Of a stretch of DNA of 13,123 nucleotides, positions 1-7,335 are shown one piece after another; position 1 is the stretch's first letter, and the number at the start of each line of letters is the position of its first letter. A program made the position numbers and the translations under genes. The notes below the pieces were generated by a model. That model saw nothing but the letters and a program-made list of their open reading frames with translations. It searched no databases and was not told the origin of the DNA. The stretch lies in NCBI GenBank assembly GCA_903940375.1, contig CAJAKT010000604.1, positions 1-13,123 on the forward strand, in the 5' to 3' direction. The DNA comes from an uncultured bacterium (GTDB taxonomy: Bacteria > Actinomycetota > Actinomycetes > S36-B12).

Positions 1-357
1 CGCATCGCCGAGGGCCTCGACCATGTAGAAGCCGGCCCAGCCGACGAGCACGGCCGCAAGTCCGACGAAGCTGTGCAGAAGCGCAATCAGCTCGGGCATG
101 CCGGTCATCTGAACAACGCGTGCGCGCCACAGGCCAATGACGGCACCGAGGACGATGGCGATGCCCATGAGGATGGCGCCAACAGTCGAGATGGCTTCCG
201 AGAACGCCAGGCCGACGGTCGCGAGCACGGCGATGACCATGCCGGCGATGCCGAACCAGATGCCGCTCTTCGCCGACTCGTGCTTGGAGAGCCCCGCGAG
301 GCTCATGATGAACAGCAGTGCCGCTACCAGGTATGCCGCGATCGCGACGGATTCCAT
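1..357 (-). CDS. pntB: NAD(P) transhydrogenase subunit beta, N-terminal part (cut by window edge)
   Basis: PntB is the membrane and NADP(H)-binding half of proton-translocating transhydrogenase, which couples hydride transfer between NADH and NADP+ to proton movement across the cytoplasmic membrane. Only the first 119 residues are here. They begin MESVAIAAYLVAALLFIMSL and continue with several hydrophobic helices and the family-typical stretch ELIALLHSFVGLAAVLVGW. The C-terminal NADP-binding domain lies off the left edge. The ATG at 357-355 begins two bases after the pntA stop (TGA, 362-360), and I see no strong Shine-Dalgarno, so translation is probably coupled to pntA. Identity is confident from the helices and from the gene order. 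Confidence 0.93.
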   Translation of the reverse strand, partial: MESVAIAAYLVAALLFIMSLAGLSKHESAKSGIWFGIAGMVIAVLATVGLAFSEAISTVGAILMGIAIVLGAVIGLWRARVVQMTGMPELIALLHSFVGLAAVLVGWAGFYMVEALGDA

Positions 358-359
358 GG

Positions 360-1889
360 TCATCGCTGGAACATCCCCAGCATGCGGCGCGTGACGGCGA
401 AGCCACCGAAGATGTTGATACTGGCCAGCAGTGTCGCGATGAACGCGAGGATCGTCACGACGGTGTCACCCTTACCGATCTGAAGAAGCGCTCCGACCAC
501 GATGATGCCCGAGATCGCGTTGGTGATCGACATGAGCGGTGTGTGGAGTGCGTGGTGGACGTGCCCGATGACGTAGTAGCCGATGACGATCGCCAGCACA
601 AAGACGGTGATGTTCACCGTCAGGGCCTCCGGCACAGCGGCCGTGATCAGGAATAGGAACAGCGCTCCGATCGCCGTGATGAGGTACTTGCGTCCCGGCC
701 CGGCAGGAGCCTTGGCCACCTTGGCGGCAACCGGCGCGGCTGCGGCCGCCGCCGGTGCCGCGGACACTTGGACCGGTGGCGGCGGCCAGGTCTTCTCGCG
801 GTTGCGTGCGACGGTCATCGATCTCTGCACGACGTCGTCCCAGTCAAGGACGAGCTGACCGTCCTTGCCGGGGGTCATCAGCTTCATGAGGTTGACGAGG
901 TTGGTCCCGTAGAGCTGCGACGCCTGCGTGGGAAGCCGACCCGCCAGATCGGTGTAACCGACGATGGTCACGTTATTGGAAGTGATGACGACCTCACCCG
1001 GCTTCGACCCTTCGACGTTGCCGCCGTTGGATGCCGCCATGTCGACGATCACCGAGCCGGGCTTCATGGTCGCGACCATGTCGGCCGTGATGAGCCGCGG
1101 CGCCGGTCTTCCTGGGATCAGCGCGGTCGTGATGATGATGTCGACGTCCTTGGTCTGCTCGGCGTACATCTGCGCCTCGCGAGCCTTGTAGTCGTCGCCC
1201 ATCTCCTTGGCGTATCCCGTGGCGCTGACTTCCACCTCAGGCGACTCGATCGCCATGTACTCGCCGCCGAGCGACTTCACCTGATCGGCGACCTCTGGGC
1301 GGGGATCCGTGGCGCGCACGATCGCGCCCAGCGAGCTAGCGGTGCCGATGGCCGCGAGGCCCGCCACTCCGACCCCTGCAACAAGGACCTTGGCCGGCGG
1401 AACCTTGCCCGCCGCCGTGACCTGGCCGGTGAAGAAGCGTCCGAACACGTTCGCTGCCTCGATGACGGCGCGGTAGCCCGCGATGTTCGCCATCGAGCTG
1501 AGGACGTCGAGTGACTGGGCGCGAGAGATGCGCGGCACGGCATCCATCGCCATCGCCGTCACGTCGCGAGCCGCCAGCTTGTCGACGAGCTCGGGTGCCA
1601 GCGCGGGGCTCATGATGCTGATGACGGTGGCCCCGTCGTGCAGCAGCGCGATCTCGTCGTCGGACGGCGGATTGACATGGAAGACGATCTCCGCGCCCCA
1701 GGCATCCGCTGCCGAGCCAATGCTCGCGCCCGCGGCACCGAAGGCATCGTCAGAGAAGGCCGCAGCCGTGCCGGCGCCCGACTGGATCAGGACGTCGTAT
1801 CCCAGGCCGATCAATTGCTCGACGGTCTTGGGGGTGGCGGCTACCCGGGTCTCGCCGGGTCGGGATTCAGCAGGGACTCCGATGAGCAA
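360..1889 (-). CDS. pntA: NAD(P) transhydrogenase subunit alpha (fused NAD-binding plus membrane type)
   Basis: PntA binds NAD(H) and supplies part of the proton channel of transhydrogenase. The product is 509 residues, close to the long single-chain PntA of enterobacteria. From the N terminus it shows MLIGVPAESRPGETRVA, the conserved block RISRAQSLDVLSSMANIAGY (about 120-139), a Rossmann motif GVGVAG (172-177), an Ala/Pro linker (about 369-397), and C-terminal membrane helices including ALHTPLMSITNAISG and ASINIFGGFAVTRRML. I chose the TTG at 1889-1887: GGAG lies six bases upstream (1899-1896) and the protein then begins exactly where the family does. The frame stays open upstream to 2012, but that extension has no family similarity that I can see. 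It is first gene of the operon with pntB. Confidence 0.95.
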   Translation of the reverse strand: MLIGVPAESRPGETRVAATPKTVEQLIGLGYDVLIQSGAGTAAAFSDDAFGAAGASIGSAADAWGAEIVFHVNPPSDDEIALLHDGATVISIMSPALAPELVDKLAARDVTAMAMDAVPRISRAQSLDVLSSMANIAGYRAVIEAANVFGRFFTGQVTAAGKVPPAKVLVAGVGVAGLAAIGTASSLGAIVRATDPRPEVADQVKSLGGEYMAIESPEVEVSATGYAKEMGDDYKAREAQMYAEQTKDVDIIITTALIPGRPAPRLITADMVATMKPGSVIVDMAASNGGNVEGSKPGEVVITSNNVTIVGYTDLAGRLPTQASQLYGTNLVNLMKLMTPGKDGQLVLDWDDVVQRSMTVARNREKTWPPPPVQVSAAPAAAAAAPVAAKVAKAPAGPGRKYLITAIGALFLFLITAAVPEALTVNITVFVLAIVIGYYVIGHVHHALHTPLMSITNAISGIIVVGALLQIGKGDTVVTILAFIATLLASINIFGGFAVTRRMLGMFQR

Positions 1890-1939
1890 CTCAGTCTCCA
1901 AACAGAGGTTCCGACGGGCGTGCGATGCCCGCGACGGCC

Positions 1940-1969
1940 AGCCTAGGGGCGGCAGGCCCCTAACGTACG
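1940..1969 (-). promoter_or_regulatory. Candidate pntAB promoter with palindrome in the spacer
   Basis: On the minus strand TAGGCT (1945-1940) fits the actinobacterial TAnnnT -10 pattern and would give a leader of roughly 45 bases to the pntA TTG. A perfect 7-bp inverted repeat, TAGGGGC-GGCAG-GCCCCTA (1944-1962), covers the stretch between this -10 and where a -35 would lie. The -35 itself is poor (TACGTT or GTACGT). The -10 match alone could be chance; the palindrome raises the likelihood of a regulated site. Confidence 0.3.
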
Positions 1970-2028
1970 AGGCCAAAGGTCCCCGAGCAGGCGTATACCG
2001 GCGCAATGCCACGGAAACACGGGATGTC

Positions 2029-2034
2029 TAGGGT
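2029..2034 (+). promoter_or_regulatory. Possible -10 box for the ATP-grasp operon
   Basis: TAGGGT matches the TAnnnT -10 pattern and lies 56 bases upstream of the GTG start at 2091. I see no convincing -35 partner. The CRP/GlxR-like half-sites at 2048-2063 lie just downstream, where a bound protein would be expected to block rather than activate transcription. Confidence 0.22.
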
Positions 2035-2047
2035 GCGGATCACAGAG

Positions 2048-2063
2048 TGTGTGGAAGATCACC
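2048..2063 (+). promoter_or_regulatory. CRP/GlxR-like operator candidate
   Basis: TGTGTGGAAGATCACC resembles the CRP/GlxR-type consensus TGTGANNTANNTCACA, keeping TGTG and TCAC at the correct spacing but losing the inner A of the left half and the final A. It lies between the divergent pntAB and ATP-grasp operons, 27 bases before the GTG start. Degenerate sites like this arise by chance, so this is only a candidate. Confidence 0.22.
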
Positions 2064-2090
2064 TGTGCCTGAGGGCCGAAAGGAGGGGCA

Positions 2091-3683
2091 GTGACGGTCA
2101 CCCCGTTCGACGAGATGCTCCTCGACGGCGGTCGCCCGCGGACCACCCATGCGGCGATGTTCGAGACCCTCGACGGCCTCGGAGCCGCCGGGCTCTCCGA
2201 GCGGGCCCGCCAGCGTGACGCCTACCTCGACCGCCACGGCATCACATTCACCCTGGGCGAGCGCGAGCGGCCGCTCCCGATGGACCTCGTGCCGCGGCTG
2301 ATCACGTCCGGCGAATGGCAGCGCATCGAGGCCGGCGTGATCCAGCGCCTCCACGCCCTAGAAGCGTTCCTCGCCGACATCTACGGACCCGGCCAGGTCC
2401 TCGCCGACGGCCTCATCCCCCGCAGCCTGGTCACGACGTCGACGCACTTCCATCGTCAGGCCTGGGGCATCGAGACACCCAACAACGTCCGCATCCACGT
2501 CTCCGGCATCGACCTCATCCGCGATGAGGCCGGTGACTTTCGGGTGCTCGAGGACAACCTCCGCAATCCGAGCGGCGTCTCCTACGTCCTCGAGAACCGC
2601 CGCACGCTCGCGCACGTCCTCCCCGAGGTGTTCACGCATCACCGCGTACGGTCAGTGAGCGAGTACCCCGAGCGGCTGCTCGATGCGCTGCGCGCGGCCG
2701 CCCCAACCGACATCGCCTACCCGACGGTCGTCGTCCTGACACCGGGCGTGCACAACTCCGCCCACTACGAACACGCCTTCCTTGCGCGGCATATGGGCGT
2801 CGAGCTCGTCGAGGGACGCGATCTCTACTGCCGTGACAACACCGTGTGGATGCGCACGACATCCGGACCCGAACCGGTGCACGTCATCTACCGCCGCATC
2901 GACGATGACTTCCTCGACCCCGTCCATCTCCGGCCCGACAGCGTCCTCGGCATTCCGGGCGTCATCAATGCCGCCCGCGCGGGCCGCGTCACCATCGCCA
3001 ACGCGATCGGCAACGGCGTTGCCGACGACAAGGCTGTTTACCCCTACGTCCCTGCGCTGATCCGCTATTACCTGAACGAAGAGCCGATCCTGCCCAACGT
3101 CGACACGTACGACCTGTCCGATCCCGAGCAGCGCGAGTGGGTTCTCGGCCGACTCGACCGCATGGTCGTCAAGCCGAGTGACGCGTCGGGCGGATACGGA
3201 CTGGTGATGGGTCCGTGGGCGACGGATGAGCAGCTCGCCCAGGCCGCCGTCGACATCGTCGCTCACCCGCGTGGCTGGATCGCCCAGCCGGTCGTGACGT
3301 TCTCGACCTGCCCGACCGTCCTCGAAGACGGCCGGATGGCACCGCGGCACGTCGACCTGCGCCCATTCGCCGTCAATGACGGAACGAATGTCTATGTACT
3401 GCCCGGTGGCCTCAGCCGCGTCGCGCTGCCGGAGGGCAGCCTGGTCGTGAACTCCAGCCAGGGCGGCGGCTCCAAGGACACCTGGGTGATCGACGATGGC
3501 TCGGCCGATGACCGTCACGCGGTCACGGAAGCGCCGGAACCCACCGCAGGTGCCGCCGTGCCCTGGCCCGTCACCGTCGTGCCCAAGCGCGACAACTCCC
3601 CCACCAGCCACGACGACCGGATCGTCCAGCAGGAGCGCCAGCAGCAGCAGTCCGAGGCACCGCAGGGGAGCATCTCGTGCTGA
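2091..3683 (+). CDS. Circularly permuted ATP-grasp protein (type 2, DUF404/407-like)
   Basis: This 530-residue protein belongs to the circularly permuted ATP-grasp family, predicted ligases that use ATP to join a carboxylate to an amine; the substrate is unknown. Visible family features are EDNLRNPSGVSY (E154, N156, N159), YRRIDDDF (267-274), the nucleotide-binding KPSDASGGYG (K361, G367-G370), RHVDLRPF (419-426), and a final SSQGGGSKDTW block. The GTG start at 2091 has AGGAGG at 2081-2086 and no better alternative. After the catalytic domain there is a low-complexity tail of about 60 residues, ending in a Gln-rich stretch (Q513-Q520) and a terminal Cys530. It overlaps the next gene by 7 bp and leads a three-gene operon. 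Family assignment is firm; the reaction is not. Confidence 0.92.
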   Translation: MTVTPFDEMLLDGGRPRTTHAAMFETLDGLGAAGLSERARQRDAYLDRHGITFTLGERERPLPMDLVPRLITSGEWQRIEAGVIQRLHALEAFLADIYGPGQVLADGLIPRSLVTTSTHFHRQAWGIETPNNVRIHVSGIDLIRDEAGDFRVLEDNLRNPSGVSYVLENRRTLAHVLPEVFTHHRVRSVSEYPERLLDALRAAAPTDIAYPTVVVLTPGVHNSAHYEHAFLARHMGVELVEGRDLYCRDNTVWMRTTSGPEPVHVIYRRIDDDFLDPVHLRPDSVLGIPGVINAARAGRVTIANAIGNGVADDKAVYPYVPALIRYYLNEEPILPNVDTYDLSDPEQREWVLGRLDRMVVKPSDASGGYGLVMGPWATDEQLAQAAVDIVAHPRGWIAQPVVTFSTCPTVLEDGRMAPRHVDLRPFAVNDGTNVYVLPGGLSRVALPEGSLVVNSSQGGGSKDTWVIDDGSADDRHAVTEAPEPTAGAAVPWPVTVVPKRDNSPTSHDDRIVQQERQQQQSEAPQGSISC

Positions 3684-4582
3684 GCCGCATCGCAGAGTCC
3701 TTCTTCTGGCTCGGTCGCTATGTGGAGCGCGCCGAGGCGACGGCGCGCCTGCTCGCTGAGCATCACCAGCTGCTCGTCGAAGACCAGTCCATTCCGGAGG
3801 CCACCGGCTGCTCCGTCCTGCTCGAGGCCCTGTCGTTGCCCAATAACGACGTCTCTACGGCACAGGAGCTCGTGCGCGTCGTCGTCGGTTCCGAACTCGA
3901 TCCGTCGACCATCGCTGGTGCCGTGTCTGCTGCGCGAGCGAACGCACGTGCGATCCGCGACTCGCTCTCCCAGGACACCTTCGAAGCCCTGAACTCCGCC
4001 CACCTTGCCCTGTCACGCGGCATCGCGTTCACGTCGAGCCCGGGTGTCGCACTGCACCGGGTGCTCGAACGCCTGCTCGTGGTCAACGGTGTCGTCGACT
4101 GGACGATGCCCCGCGACGAGGCGTACCACTTCATGGTGCTGGGCCGAGAGCTCGAGCGCATTGACATGGTCGGCCGGCTCCTCGCCATCCGCCACGACCT
4201 GCTCTGGCCGTCCTCCGGTCCGGCCGCTGCACTGCGGGCGGCAGGGGCACTGTCGCCCTTCCTCCGGTCGGGCAAGCCGATCAACGGACTCGACGTGCGA
4301 CGGTTCCTCGTACTGGACGCGACGTTCCCGCGGTCAATGCGATCCTGCGCCGCCGATGCCGAGGATGCCGTGCGCGGGCTGCAACGCCAGGGCGTGAGCG
4401 ACAGCAGCCTGCTCCTGCGCGAGGTCGGGATGCTCCGCTCCGAGTTGGAGTACGCACGCATCCCCGCGGTCAATGACATCGAGAAGTTCATCGACGAAGC
4501 ACGCGAGGCATCCCAGCGTGCAGGCGACGAGGTCAACCGCTCCTTCTTCCGGCAGCACGGCACGATCGTCTGGAGCCACTGA
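3677..4582 (+). CDS. Alpha-E domain protein (DUF403)
   Basis: This 301-residue, all-helical protein begins MLSRIAESFFWLGRYVERAE, the signature of the alpha-E (DUF403) family. A second related motif, GRELERIDMVGRLL (156-169), echoes the first (GRYVERAEATARLL, 13-26), which suggests an internal duplication built around conserved E-R-x-E/D pairs. No catalytic residues are known to me for the family. It nearly always accompanies circularly permuted ATP-grasp proteins, so a partner or scaffold role in the same pathway is inferred. The GTG start at 3677 lies inside the end of the ATP-grasp gene, with AGGGGAG at 3664-3670. Its stop overlaps the transglutaminase start by one base, indicating tight translational coupling. 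Confidence 0.9.
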   Translation: MLSRIAESFFWLGRYVERAEATARLLAEHHQLLVEDQSIPEATGCSVLLEALSLPNNDVSTAQELVRVVVGSELDPSTIAGAVSAARANARAIRDSLSQDTFEALNSAHLALSRGIAFTSSPGVALHRVLERLLVVNGVVDWTMPRDEAYHFMVLGRELERIDMVGRLLAIRHDLLWPSSGPAAALRAAGALSPFLRSGKPINGLDVRRFLVLDATFPRSMRSCAADAEDAVRGLQRQGVSDSSLLLREVGMLRSELEYARIPAVNDIEKFIDEAREASQRAGDEVNRSFFRQHGTIVWSH

Positions 4583-5439
4583 TGCCGAGCCGCTCAGGAC
4601 GCCGACTGCACATCACGCACCGCACGGGGTACCGATACGCCGACATCGTCGATGCCTCGTTCAACGAGGTGCGCATGACGCCGCTCTCGGTTGACGGCCA
4701 GTTCCTCATCAGCCACTCCCTCGACGTGCAGCCGATGGCGGCCGTCCAGCCCTATCGCGACTACTGGGGTGCGCACGTTGAGGCATTCGACGTGCACGTG
4801 CCGCACCGGCTGCTCGAGGTCGTGGCGATCAGCACCGTCGACACCCCGCCGCTGCCCGATTACCGGCCCGGGTCCACATGGGCTGACATCGATGGTGCAC
4901 GCGCACAGGACGAACTGGCCGAGTACCTGGCAGCAACGGACTACGTCGACATCGCGTCCACCGATGCCGAGCGCGCGCCCATCGTCGTGTCGATGCGCGC
5001 GGCAGCGACGCCCGAGGACGCGGCCCTCATCGCCGTTGCCAGGGTCCGCGAGCGCATCACCTACACGAGTGGCGCAACCGACGTGACGACCACGGCAGCT
5101 GAGGCATGGGCCTCTGGCCTCGGAGTCTGCCAGGACTTCACGCACACGACCCTTTCGCTGCTGCGTGCGGCCGGGATCCCCGCGCGGTACGTCAGCGGCT
5201 ACCTGCACACCGAGGAGCCGGCCCTCGGCCGCACGGTGATCGGTGAGTCTCACGCCTGGGTCGAGTACTGGGATGCCGGCTGGCACGCCGTCGATCCCAC
5301 CAACGATCGTGCGGTTGGCTCCGCCCATGTCATCGTCGCTCGCGGCCGTGACTACGCCGACGTTCCCCCGCTCAAGGGGATCTATGCAGGCGGCCAGAGC
5401 GAGGGTCTAGGCGTCAGCGTGGAGATAACCCAGCTCTGA
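4582..5439 (+). CDS. Transglutaminase-like cysteine peptidase/ligase with N-terminal bacterial transglutaminase domain
   Basis: This 285-residue protein has an N-terminal beta-rich domain starting RRLHITHRTGYRY, typical of the bacterial transglutaminase N domain. A transglutaminase-like core follows, with an intact triad: Cys183 (GLGVCQDFTH), His224 (GESHAWVEYW) and Asp238 (HAVDPTND). The fold can cleave or transfer peptide or amide bonds; which occurs here is unknown. There is no signal peptide, so it should act in the cytoplasm with its operon partners. The ATG at 4582 shares one base with the upstream TGA and has GGAG at 4572-4575. It is the last gene of the operon; I see no strong terminator hairpin in the 71 bases that follow. 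Confidence 0.93.
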   Translation: MPSRSGRRLHITHRTGYRYADIVDASFNEVRMTPLSVDGQFLISHSLDVQPMAAVQPYRDYWGAHVEAFDVHVPHRLLEVVAISTVDTPPLPDYRPGSTWADIDGARAQDELAEYLAATDYVDIASTDAERAPIVVSMRAAATPEDAALIAVARVRERITYTSGATDVTTTAAEAWASGLGVCQDFTHTTLSLLRAAGIPARYVSGYLHTEEPALGRTVIGESHAWVEYWDAGWHAVDPTNDRAVGSAHVIVARGRDYADVPPLKGIYAGGQSEGLGVSVEITQL

Positions 5440-5477
5440 CGCGCACCGCCTTCAGGTGGCCAGCGGCAGCCGTGGGT

Positions 5478-5483
5478 TATCGT
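5478..5483 (+). promoter_or_regulatory. Candidate -10 box for the septum-formation-like gene
   Basis: TATCGT, in the context GGTTATCGTC, fits the TAnnnT -10 pattern and lies 27 bases before the ATG at 5511. Close relatives of this sequence occur before other genes in the window (9166, 10295, and minus strand 11446). I see no clear -35 hexamer at the usual distance. Confidence 0.3.
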
Positions 5484-5510
5484 CCTCGCACCCCCTTCGC
5501 AAGGAGATCC

Positions 5511-6380
5511 ATGCTCTCGCTCCGTGCCGGCATCACGGCTGTCGCCGCATCTGCTGTCGTCCTGACCAGCATCGTTGCTGCGGTCCCCGCCACTGCCGCA
5601 GCTCAGGTCGGCTCCTGCTACGCGTACCGTGCCGCCGTTCTGAAGGCGGTTTCGACGGACGCCCCCGCGGTCGACTGCAGCGCAAACCACACGGCCGAGA
5701 CGTACTACGCCGGCACCCTGCCGGAGTCCTTCGGCCCGCCTTCGAAGGCTTCGCAGGCAAGGCGGCTCTCGGCCGGTCAGCCCTGCACGGTCGCGGCCAT
5801 GAACTCCTACCTCGGGATCCCGGACAGGACGCTGCCCAGCCGTTTCCTCACGGTGGTGCTGTTCCCGACGGATGCCCAGTGGTCCGCGGGCGAACGGTGG
5901 CTTCGCTGCGACGTCGTCCTTCAGGGCGGCCTCGAGTTGAAGCCATTCGCCGGTACGGCAGCGGCCCTCGTGGCGGCGACACCACTCGTCCAGTTCGACT
6001 TCTGCACACCGGGCCAGCCGAATGCACGCGCGACCGCCGCCTACCCGTGCCTGACGCCCAAGAAGAACTGGATCAAGGTGCTCGACCAGGATCTCGGTGG
6101 TCCGGGTTCGTCTTTCCCCGGCACCAGCACGGTCGAGCGCAAGACGCGCGCCCTGTGCGAGAAGCAGGGCAAGAAATGGTCCGGCAATCTGAAGTACCCC
6201 GGCTGGTGGGCCATCTGGCCGACGTCGGTCGGCTGGAAGCAGGGCAAGCGATCGGCACAGTGCTTCGTGCCGTACAGCCAGTACCTCAAGGAGATCGCGC
6301 CCGCGCCGGCTCCCACTGCTACGCCCGCACCTGAGCCGACCGCTACGCCAGTTCCCGAGCCGACCCCCGCCACTCCCTGA
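5511..6380 (+). CDS. Secreted septum-formation-family-like protein with Pro/Thr-rich tail
   Basis: The 289-residue product starts with a Sec-type signal peptide (MLSLRAGITAVAASAVVLTS, with likely cleavage near the ATAAA sequence, residues 27-31). The mature part has eight cysteines (36, 56, 92, 133, 165, 180, 206, 231), enough for four disulfides. It includes a VGSCY...VDCSANHTAE block (33-63) resembling the actinobacterial Septum_form domain, in which paired cysteines and a conserved His recur. The C terminus is an unstructured Pro/Thr/Ala tail built from a 24-bp near-repeat, perhaps spanning the cell wall. The ATG at 5511 has AAGGAG at 5501-5506; an in-frame GTG at 5472 lacks a ribosome site and would spoil the signal peptide. 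The molecular role is unknown; the link to division rests on the family name only. Confidence 0.8.
   Translation: MLSLRAGITAVAASAVVLTSIVAAVPATAAAQVGSCYAYRAAVLKAVSTDAPAVDCSANHTAETYYAGTLPESFGPPSKASQARRLSAGQPCTVAAMNSYLGIPDRTLPSRFLTVVLFPTDAQWSAGERWLRCDVVLQGGLELKPFAGTAAALVAATPLVQFDFCTPGQPNARATAAYPCLTPKKNWIKVLDQDLGGPGSSFPGTSTVERKTRALCEKQGKKWSGNLKYPGWWAIWPTSVGWKQGKRSAQCFVPYSQYLKEIAPAPAPTATPAPEPTATPVPEPTPATP
6315..6362 (+). repeat. 24-bp imperfect tandem repeat encoding a Pro/Thr tail
   Basis: Two 24-bp units (6315-6338 and 6339-6362) differ at only a few positions and encode TATPAPEP and TATPVPEP. They lie at the end of the secreted septum-formation-like gene. Such repeats can change copy number by slippage without a frameshift, because the unit is a multiple of three. 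Confidence 0.7.
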
Positions 6381-6381
6381 C

Positions 6382-7323
6382 TCAGCGCAAGGGGCTGCGC
6401 GGCAGGTCGTCCGGGTACATCGACTCCATCGCCGGTGTCGTGGCACTCAGCCGCTCGATCTGATCGCTCGTCAACGACAGCGCACAGGCACGCACGATCG
6501 ACTCGACGGTTGCCGGTCGGGTCGCCCCGGGAATCGGGATCATGACGGGGCTGATCGCGAGCAGCCACGCGATGACGGTCTCCTGCGGAGTCGCCTCAAC
6601 CTCATCCCCGACCCGGCCGAACTCCGCATAGTGCGAGCCGATGTCGTGCGCCTGGGTGGAACCACCCAGAGGTGACCACGGGAGGAATGCGATCCCCAGT
6701 TCGCCGCAGCGGTCCAGCACATCGGCATCACCGCGGTAGCGCGGTGAGAACTCGTTCTGCACCGACACGATCCCGCCGTCACGCGGGCCTCCGATGACGT
6801 CAAGCGCCAGCTCCAGTTCAGCACGATTCACGTTCGACAATCCGACTCGGCGAACAAGGCCGGCATCCACCAGCGCGGCGAGCGCCTGCATCTGGGCAAG
6901 GTAGGTGAACTCCGGATCGTGGCGATGATGCTGGTACAGATCGATGACGTCGACGCCGAGCTGCTGAAGGCTTGCTTCGCATGCGGCACGCAGGCCAGCA
7001 GCGCTCGAGTCGCGGCCCCACTCCTCGCCGGGCCCACGCGTCAGAGCGCCCTTCGTCGTGACGAGCAGCTCGCTGAGATCCGCCGATCCGGTGTAGCAGC
7101 TCAGCGCCTCAGCGACGAGCGCCTCGTTATGGCCGACGGTGTCCCAGGTGGGTGCGTAGATGTTCGCCGTATCGAGCATGGTGATGCCGAGATCTAGAGC
7201 GCGGTGAATGGTCTCGATCGCGCGTTCACGGTGATCCACCATGTCCTCGAACGACATCGGCATGCAACCGAGGCCAACGGCCGAGACGGTCAGGTCGCCA
7301 ATCGTGCGGGTAGGAAGCGTCAT
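6382..7323 (-). CDS. Aldo/keto reductase
   Basis: This 313-residue protein is an NADPH-dependent aldo/keto reductase, a cytoplasmic (beta/alpha)8-barrel oxidoreductase. The catalytic tetrad is complete: Asp51 and Tyr56 (DTANIY), Lys91 (TTKG) and His133 (LYQHHRHD). VGLGCMPMSF near the start and IPIPGATRPA near the C terminus (cofactor phosphate region) are typical. The substrate cannot be read from sequence. The ATG at 7323-7321 has no Shine-Dalgarno, but TAGGGT lies six bases upstream, as expected for a leaderless transcript. It follows the ABC-F gene with a 31-bp gap, so it may also be read through from there. Its stop lies one base from the stop of the convergent septum-formation-like gene, so the two transcripts must overlap. 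Confidence 0.93.
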   Translation of the reverse strand: MTLPTRTIGDLTVSAVGLGCMPMSFEDMVDHRERAIETIHRALDLGITMLDTANIYAPTWDTVGHNEALVAEALSCYTGSADLSELLVTTKGALTRGPGEEWGRDSSAAGLRAACEASLQQLGVDVIDLYQHHRHDPEFTYLAQMQALAALVDAGLVRRVGLSNVNRAELELALDVIGGPRDGGIVSVQNEFSPRYRGDADVLDRCGELGIAFLPWSPLGGSTQAHDIGSHYAEFGRVGDEVEATPQETVIAWLLAISPVMIPIPGATRPATVESIVRACALSLTSDQIERLSATTPAMESMYPDDLPRSPLR

Positions 7324-7329
7324 GCCGCG

Positions 7330-7335
7330 ACCCTA
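7330..7335 (-). promoter_or_regulatory. Candidate -10 box for a leaderless aldo/keto reductase transcript
   Basis: On the minus strand TAGGGT (7335-7330) is followed by six bases and then the ATG. This is the spacing seen at leaderless actinobacterial genes, where transcription begins at the A of the start codon. The absence of a Shine-Dalgarno before this ATG supports the reading. It is a short motif and unproven. Confidence 0.4.

Noticed and set aside
768..1514. 248-codon plus-strand frame antisense to pntA
   Set aside because: The pntA reading is unambiguous across this region and the antisense product is Arg/His/Asp-rich without motifs.
1890..2012. N-terminal extension of pntA to an ATG at 2012
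   Set aside because: The extension is Arg/Pro-rich with no transhydrogenase similarity, while the TTG at 1889 has GGAG at the right distance and starts at the family's usual N terminus.
2652..3611. 319-codon open frame on the minus strand inside the ATP-grasp gene
   Set aside because: The opposite strand encodes conserved ATP-grasp motifs throughout; the antisense product has no family features or ribosome site.
4594..5328. 244-codon minus-strand frame antisense to the transglutaminase-like gene
   Set aside because: The sense strand carries the complete catalytic triad; no support for the antisense frame.
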